Source of the DNA: Pontibacter actiniarum
Lineage (GTDB): Bacteria; Bacteroidota; Bacteroidia; Cytophagales; Hymenobacteraceae
Reading direction: 5' to 3'
Assembly (NCBI RefSeq): GCF_003585765.1
Contig: NZ_CP021235.1
Span: 4,030,001-4,094,000, forward strand
DNA: 64,000 nucleotides
Notes under the pieces: generated by a model
The model's database searches: none
What the model saw: the letters and a program-made list of their open reading frames with translations, nothing else
What the model was told of the DNA's origin: nothing
In this document: positions 60,236 to 64,000 of the stretch, piece by piece
Position numbering within the stretch: the stretch's first letter is position 1
How the letters are laid out: each line of letters begins with the position of its first letter
Made by a program: the position numbers and the translations under genes

Positions 60236-60332
60236 CCAAATTATCTATTCTGTTGCCACAATAAGTAGCCAGCCAGGGGCAACTATTCGCTGCGGTGGCG
60301 AAAACCAGCGTATAAGCGCCGGTGCAACACGG

Positions 60333-61157
60333 CTATGGCAGTGGCTGCAGGTGCTTTAGTTGCTTTAAAGGGCTGCCCAGATCGGAGTAAGAGGTTAACT
60401 GCGGCAGGCACAGGGAGCTAAGCTGCTCAAAATCGCCGGCAAAGAAGTTAATGTCCACCGCCGAGTTGATGCCTGAGATGGAGCCGCGGTCCGTGTACTG
60501 CCAGAACATCCAGCTGTCGGTGTGGTGTATCTCCGGCTTTACGGCGCTGTAGCGGGCAATCCAGAAGTGGTACTCCGGAAAGTGGCCCTGCAGGTAGCGG
60601 CGGTAGTAGTTCTGGCTGGTGTAGATGATCGGCCTTACGCCGTAATGCACGGTTACGCCCTCCAGCCACTCACGGATGTCGCGGCGCAGGTTTTCGCTGC
60701 TTACCTTCGGGTCCGATACCTCAATGTCCAGCACAGGCGGCAGGTCGCCGGCCTCGAGCGTTACAGTGCTCGTGAACAGTTTGATCTGGTCCTTCACGGG
60801 GGCCTCCGGCTTATAGAAGTGGTAGGCGCCGCGCTTGATGCCGTGGCGCTTGGTTTCCTCCCAGTTGCGGGCAAAGTACGGGTCCAGCCTGAAATCGCCC
60901 TGCGTGGCCTTCACAAAGGCGAAGGACACTTCCGACTCCCTCACCAAAGACCAGTCCACTTCCTTCTGCCACCTCGACACATCGATGCCCTTCACAACGG
61001 CGGCCGCATTGTTGTTAGCTGCTGTGGCAGCCTTGGGGTCGTTGTTATCCGTAGTTGCACTCGTGCCGGTTGGGGCTACGCCCACAAGGCTGGAGTAAAG
61101 CAACAACCCTGAGAAGGCGAGCTTCTGGAGCGTTAAAGAAAGTAAAGTAAACGGCAT
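60333..61157 (-). CDS. GH25 lysozyme-like muramidase
   Basis: 274 residues with a hydrophobic signal/anchor (about 8-25), a Thr/Asn/Ala-rich linker (about 30-55) and a GH25 domain: VKGIDVSRWQKEVDWSLV (about 55-72; catalytic-site Asp), FVKATQGDFRLDPYFARNW, RGAYHFYKP, LPPVLDIEVSD (catalytic D-x-E, about 138-148), IIYTSQNYYRRY, WQYTDRGSISGINSAVDINF. Cleaves the MurNAc-GlcNAc bond of peptidoglycan; probably remodels the cell's own wall. Divergent from lptB. Confidence 0.9.
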   Translation of the reverse strand: MPFTLLSLTLQKLAFSGLLLYSSLVGVAPTGTSATTDNNDPKAATAANNNAAAVVKGIDVSRWQKEVDWSLVRESEVSFAFVKATQGDFRLDPYFARNWEETKRHGIKRGAYHFYKPEAPVKDQIKLFTSTVTLEAGDLPPVLDIEVSDPKVSSENLRRDIREWLEGVTVHYGVRPIIYTSQNYYRRYLQGHFPEYHFWIARYSAVKPEIHHTDSWMFWQYTDRGSISGINSAVDINFFAGDFEQLSSLCLPQLTSYSDLGSPLKQLKHLQPLP

Positions 61158-61267
61158 ATGGTAAGGGTGTAGATTAAAGCGTGTTACAAATTAGCTATTA
61201 ATCAGGCGCCAGGCAATACCCAGCCTTAAGGATTATACAGTTTGTTGAATTATTTTTAATAGTATAT

Positions 61268-61283
61268 TTCTAATATATTAGAA
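61268..61283. promoter_or_regulatory. 16-bp perfect palindrome upstream of lptB
   Basis: TTCTAATATATTAGAA, in the gap shared by the GH25 gene and lptB, 72-87 bases upstream of the lptB start. Candidate regulator site. Confidence 0.4.
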
Positions 61284-61354
61284 GCTAATTGCCGGTGCGG
61301 CTGCGGTTGGCACACCCGTTGCAGGATGATGGCTTTATGCGTAAATTAGCCACG

Positions 61355-62086
61355 ATGATACTGAGAGCAGAACACCTGATAAAGAAGTACAAGTCGCGCA
61401 CCGTTGTAAACGACGTGAGCGTGGAGGTAAACCAAGGCGAGATTGTTGGCCTGCTGGGGCCTAATGGTGCCGGCAAAACCACATCGTTTTACATGATCGT
61501 AGGGCTGGTGAAGCCGAATGCCGGTAAGATTTTCCTGGATAAAGAGGACATCACCAACCTGCCCATGTACAAGCGCGCCAAGCGCGGCGTGGGGTACCTG
61601 GCACAGGAGGCTTCTGTTTTTCGGCAGCTGACGGTGGAGGAGAACATTCTATCGGTGCTGGAGATGACCAACCTGCCTAAAAAGGAGCAGCGCGAAAAGG
61701 TAGAGGCCCTGCTGGAGGAGTTCTCCCTTACGCACGTGCGCAACAACAAGGGCATTGTGCTGTCGGGAGGGGAGCGCCGCCGGACGGAGATCGCCCGCGC
61801 CCTGGCCGTTGACCCAAAGTTCGTGCTGCTCGATGAGCCCTTCGCCGGGGTAGACCCAATCGCCGTGGAGGAGATTCAGGGCATTGTGGCGACGCTTAAG
61901 AACAAGAACATCGGTATCCTCATTACAGACCACAACGTAAACGAGACCCTTTCCATTACTGACCGCGCCTACCTGCTCTTCGAGGGGAAGATACTGAAGG
62001 CGGGCACTGCGGAGGAGCTGGCTGCCGACGAGCAGGTGCGCCGCGTGTACCTGGGCAAGCATTTCGAGCTGAAGCGGAAAATCTAG
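61355..62086 (+). CDS. lptB: LPS export ABC transporter ATPase LptB
   Basis: The ATPase that powers LPS extraction by LptB2FGC. The 243 residues from the ATG at 61355 (an alternative ATG at 61337 adds six residues) have Walker [21 protein letters not shown] (about 33-52), Q-loop [13 protein letters not shown], signature [15 protein letters not shown] (about 134-148), Walker [14 protein letters not shown] and H-loop [11 protein letters not shown]. The ERRR signature and the VFRxLTVEEN segment are LptB-specific. Confidence 0.93.
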   Translation: MILRAEHLIKKYKSRTVVNDVSVEVNQGEIVGLLGPNGAGKTTSFYMIVGLVKPNAGKIFLDKEDITNLPMYKRAKRGVGYLAQEASVFRQLTVEENILSVLEMTNLPKKEQREKVEALLEEFSLTHVRNNKGIVLSGGERRRTEIARALAVDPKFVLLDEPFAGVDPIAVEEIQGIVATLKNKNIGILITDHNVNETLSITDRAYLLFEGKILKAGTAEELAADEQVRRVYLGKHFELKRKI

Positions 62087-62159
62087 TTGCTGATTATATG
62101 ACAAGGCTAATAGGTGCGGTATCAGTAAGTAGAGGGGTTTAACATTTAGCATTTCAGCT

Positions 62160-63677
62160 TTGGAGATAATCAATTCAATCCTAACGTGGGTGATGAAGAA
62201 GCGGATTCAGGACATTGATCTGTTTCGGGAGCGCCCGCATGAGGTGCAGCAGGAGCTGTTTCAGGACCTGATCAGCACAGCAAAGGGCACAGCGTGGGGT
62301 AAGAAGTACGGCTACCGCGACAGCCTAAGTGTGCGGGAGTTTCAGGAGCGGGTGCCCATTAGCACCTATGAAGACCTGTACCCGTACTTCGAGCGCGTCA
62401 TGAAGGGGGAGCAAAACCTGCTGTGGCCGAGCAAGATCGACTGGTTCGCCAAATCATCGGGCACCACCAATGCGCGCAGCAAGTTTATACCTGTCAGCCC
62501 GGAGTCGTTGGAGGATTGCCACTATAAAGGCGGGAAGGACCTGCTTTCCATCTACGTGAACCTCTACCCGGAAACCAAGCTGTTTACCGGCAAGGGCCTC
62601 TCCATTGGGGGCAGCCACCAGCCAAGCGAGCTGAACGCAAAGGTCTCCTGCGGCGATGTGTCGGCAGTGATCATGCAGAACCTGCCGATCTGGGCGGAGG
62701 CCATCCGCACTCCTCCCCTTAAAATCGCCCTGATGGACAAGTGGGAAGAGAAGATCGAGAAAATGGTGGAGGTAACCGTGCCGGAGAACGTCACCAGCCT
62801 GAGCGGCGTACCCACCTGGACGTACGTGCTGCTGAAGCGGATACTGGAGGTAACGGGCAAGAGCAACATCATGGAAGTATGGCCGAACCTGGAGCTGTTC
62901 ACGCACGGAGCCGTGGCCTTCGGGCCGTACCGCCAGCTGTTCCGCGAGATCATCCCGTCGGACAAGATGAACTACCTGGAGGTGTACAATGCCTCCGAGG
63001 GCTTCTTTGGCATTCAGGACCAGGTGGGCACAGAAGACGAAATGCTGCTGATGCTGGACTACGGCGTGTACTATGAGTTTATACCCCTGGACCAGTTTGA
63101 GGAGGAGAACCCCAGAGTGCTAACGCTGGAACAGGTAGAGCTGGGTAAGAACTACGCCATCGTTATCTCAACGAATGCCGGCCTGTGGCGCTATAAGATC
63201 GGGGACACCGTTCGCTTTACCAGCCTTAGCCCGTACCGCATCAAGATATCGGGGCGCACCAAGCACTTTATAAATGCTTTCGGAGAGGAGGTAATCGTGG
63301 AGAATGCGGAGGAAGCCATCACCAAGGCCTGCTATGCAACGGATGCCGTTATCTCCAACTTTACGGCGGCCCCTATCTACCTGGAGAGCGACAAGCGCGG
63401 CGGCCATGAGTGGCTGATCGAGTTTGAGAAGGAGCCGCATAGCCTGCAGCGCTTCACGCAGGTGCTGGATGAAACGCTGCGCGAGGTAAACTCTGATTAC
63501 GATGCCAAGCGCCAGAACGATATTGCCCTGCAGAAGCCCGTGGTACACGCTGCCCCAAACGGCACGTTTATGAACTGGCTGCGCCATAAAGGCAAGTTGG
63601 GAGGGCAGAACAAGGTGCCCCGCCTCAGCAACACCCGGGAGTACCTGGAGGAGATCATGCAGGTAAATGGGCTGTAG
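62160..63677 (+). CDS. GH3-family acyl-adenylate ligase
   Basis: 505 residues. The family includes plant auxin-amido synthetases and a large bacterial branch of unknown substrate. Motifs are DWFAKSSGTTNARSKFIPVS (about 94-113; P-loop-like ATP site), LEVYNASEGFFGIQDQ (about 274-289), YYEFIPLDQF, YAIVISTNAGLWRYKIGDTV (about 330-349) and GRTKHFINAFGEEVIVENAE. GH3 enzymes adenylate a carboxylate and usually transfer it to an amine. Translation begins at a TTG, giving the conserved MEIINSILTWVMKKRI N-terminus. It follows lptB by 73 bases. Confidence 0.88.
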   Translation: MEIINSILTWVMKKRIQDIDLFRERPHEVQQELFQDLISTAKGTAWGKKYGYRDSLSVREFQERVPISTYEDLYPYFERVMKGEQNLLWPSKIDWFAKSSGTTNARSKFIPVSPESLEDCHYKGGKDLLSIYVNLYPETKLFTGKGLSIGGSHQPSELNAKVSCGDVSAVIMQNLPIWAEAIRTPPLKIALMDKWEEKIEKMVEVTVPENVTSLSGVPTWTYVLLKRILEVTGKSNIMEVWPNLELFTHGAVAFGPYRQLFREIIPSDKMNYLEVYNASEGFFGIQDQVGTEDEMLLMLDYGVYYEFIPLDQFEEENPRVLTLEQVELGKNYAIVISTNAGLWRYKIGDTVRFTSLSPYRIKISGRTKHFINAFGEEVIVENAEEAITKACYATDAVISNFTAAPIYLESDKRGGHEWLIEFEKEPHSLQRFTQVLDETLREVNSDYDAKRQNDIALQKPVVHAAPNGTFMNWLRHKGKLGGQNKVPRLSNTREYLEEIMQVNGL

Positions 63678-63742
63678 AGCATGAGACGCACTCAGAGCGG
63701 GTGCTTTATCCATCCTGTTTCTCCCTGATCATATATGACAGT

Positions 63743-63787
63743 AAAAGCAAAGCCCCGGCAAGTATAAACTGCCGGGGCTTTGCTTTT
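63743..63787 (+). terminator. Strong terminator with an 18-bp perfect stem
   Basis: Arms at 63743-63760 and 63770-63787 are perfectly complementary over 18 bases (core agccccggca / tgccggggct). The loop is agtataaac, containing the AGTATA word. It probably also ends the minus-strand gene at 63839. Confidence 0.85.
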
Positions 63788-63838
63788 GCGGCTTCAGCTG
63801 GTACGCATGCTGCAGCCTCGTCTTTTTGAATGCCAGGC

Positions 63839-64000
63839 TTACATTACCCCGTAGACTGTTGCAGCCACGGCCACACAGAGGACGAGTAAGAGCAACATGT
63901 TCGCTGCGAAAGGCACCTTTTTACCACGGGCTTCTCTGTAGTTAAAGCCCTGGCCTGTCAGAACCATCAGCAAAACCAGGTTCACCACTGTCAGCACGTG
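63839..64000 (-). CDS. C-terminus of a membrane protein (cut by window edge)
   Basis: Open on the minus strand from the window end to a TAA at 63839-63841 (53 residues). Two hydrophobic stretches (VLTVVNLVLLMVLTG and ANMLLLLVLCVAVAATVYG) flank the basic loop NYREARGKKVPF. The start lies beyond the window; family not recognised. Confidence 0.55.
   Translation of the reverse strand, partial: HVLTVVNLVLLMVLTGQGFNYREARGKKVPFAANMLLLLVLCVAVAATVYGVM

Overview
The window looks like a chromosomal segment of a moderately GC-rich Bacteroidota member, most likely Cytophagales/Hymenobacteraceae and Pontibacter-like. The lineage call rests on: TTTG...TAnnTTTG promoters, a C-terminal type IX secretion (T9SS) sorting domain, a head-GIN (DUF2807) protein, a RluB with a long Arg/Gly-rich N-terminus, the DUF721-recF and coaX-OMP-lptC-CorC-PpiD neighbourhoods, and family-level similarity throughout. 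No rRNA, tRNA, CRISPR array, insertion sequence or prophage was seen.

Layout. 1-10.5 kb: PiT-like permease (-), glyS, a 54-aa protein, an RND/MMPL permease overlapping ileS, and lspA. 10.5-15.1 kb: HAD phosphatase, lipoprotein, fused double-ATPase ABC protein, and a DUF695-RraB protein. 15.5-25.3 kb: rnr, a polyprenyl synthase, a rhomboid, a fasciclin protein, a frameshifted STAS-like gene, an SLC13/RCK permease, an ABC exporter and a small membrane protein. 25.9-29.9 kb (-): ATP-grasp ligase, QEGLA/DUF1704 peptidase and N-formylglutamate amidohydrolase, the most intriguing unit. 30-34.3 kb: a second rhomboid, small membrane and zinc-ribbon proteins, a decayed LytTR regulator, and a GIN protein behind an ECF-type promoter. 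34.3-41 kb (-): subclass B1 metallo-beta-lactamase, M28 peptidase, a 1-kb repeat-rich gap, a thioesterase, a T9SS-exported repeat protein and a SUMF1-like secreted protein. 41.2-46.9 kb: DUF721, an AT-rich insert gene, recF, pdhA, a TPR protein, ribH and an outer-membrane barrel. 47.2-60.2 kb: a mostly housekeeping (+) run of dksA-like, scpB, rluB-like, coaX, OMP, lptC, a small protein, CorC/HlyC, PpiD/SurA-like, TPR and recJ. 60.3-64 kb: GH25 lysozyme (-), lptB, a GH3 family ligase and a cut-off membrane protein (-).

How the genes work together. glyS and ileS serve translation. lspA, lptC, lptB, PpiD and the CorC protein serve envelope assembly. recF, recJ and scpB serve DNA maintenance, and coaX, ribH and pdhA supply cofactors and central carbon metabolism. 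The accessory parts lie mainly at 11-15, 20-42 and 60-63 kb.

A global feature is the 7-mer AAGTATA/TATACTT. By eye there are about 50 exact copies, in genes, in gaps and even in terminator loops, against roughly six expected from base composition. All functional calls come from reading motifs; no database search was run.
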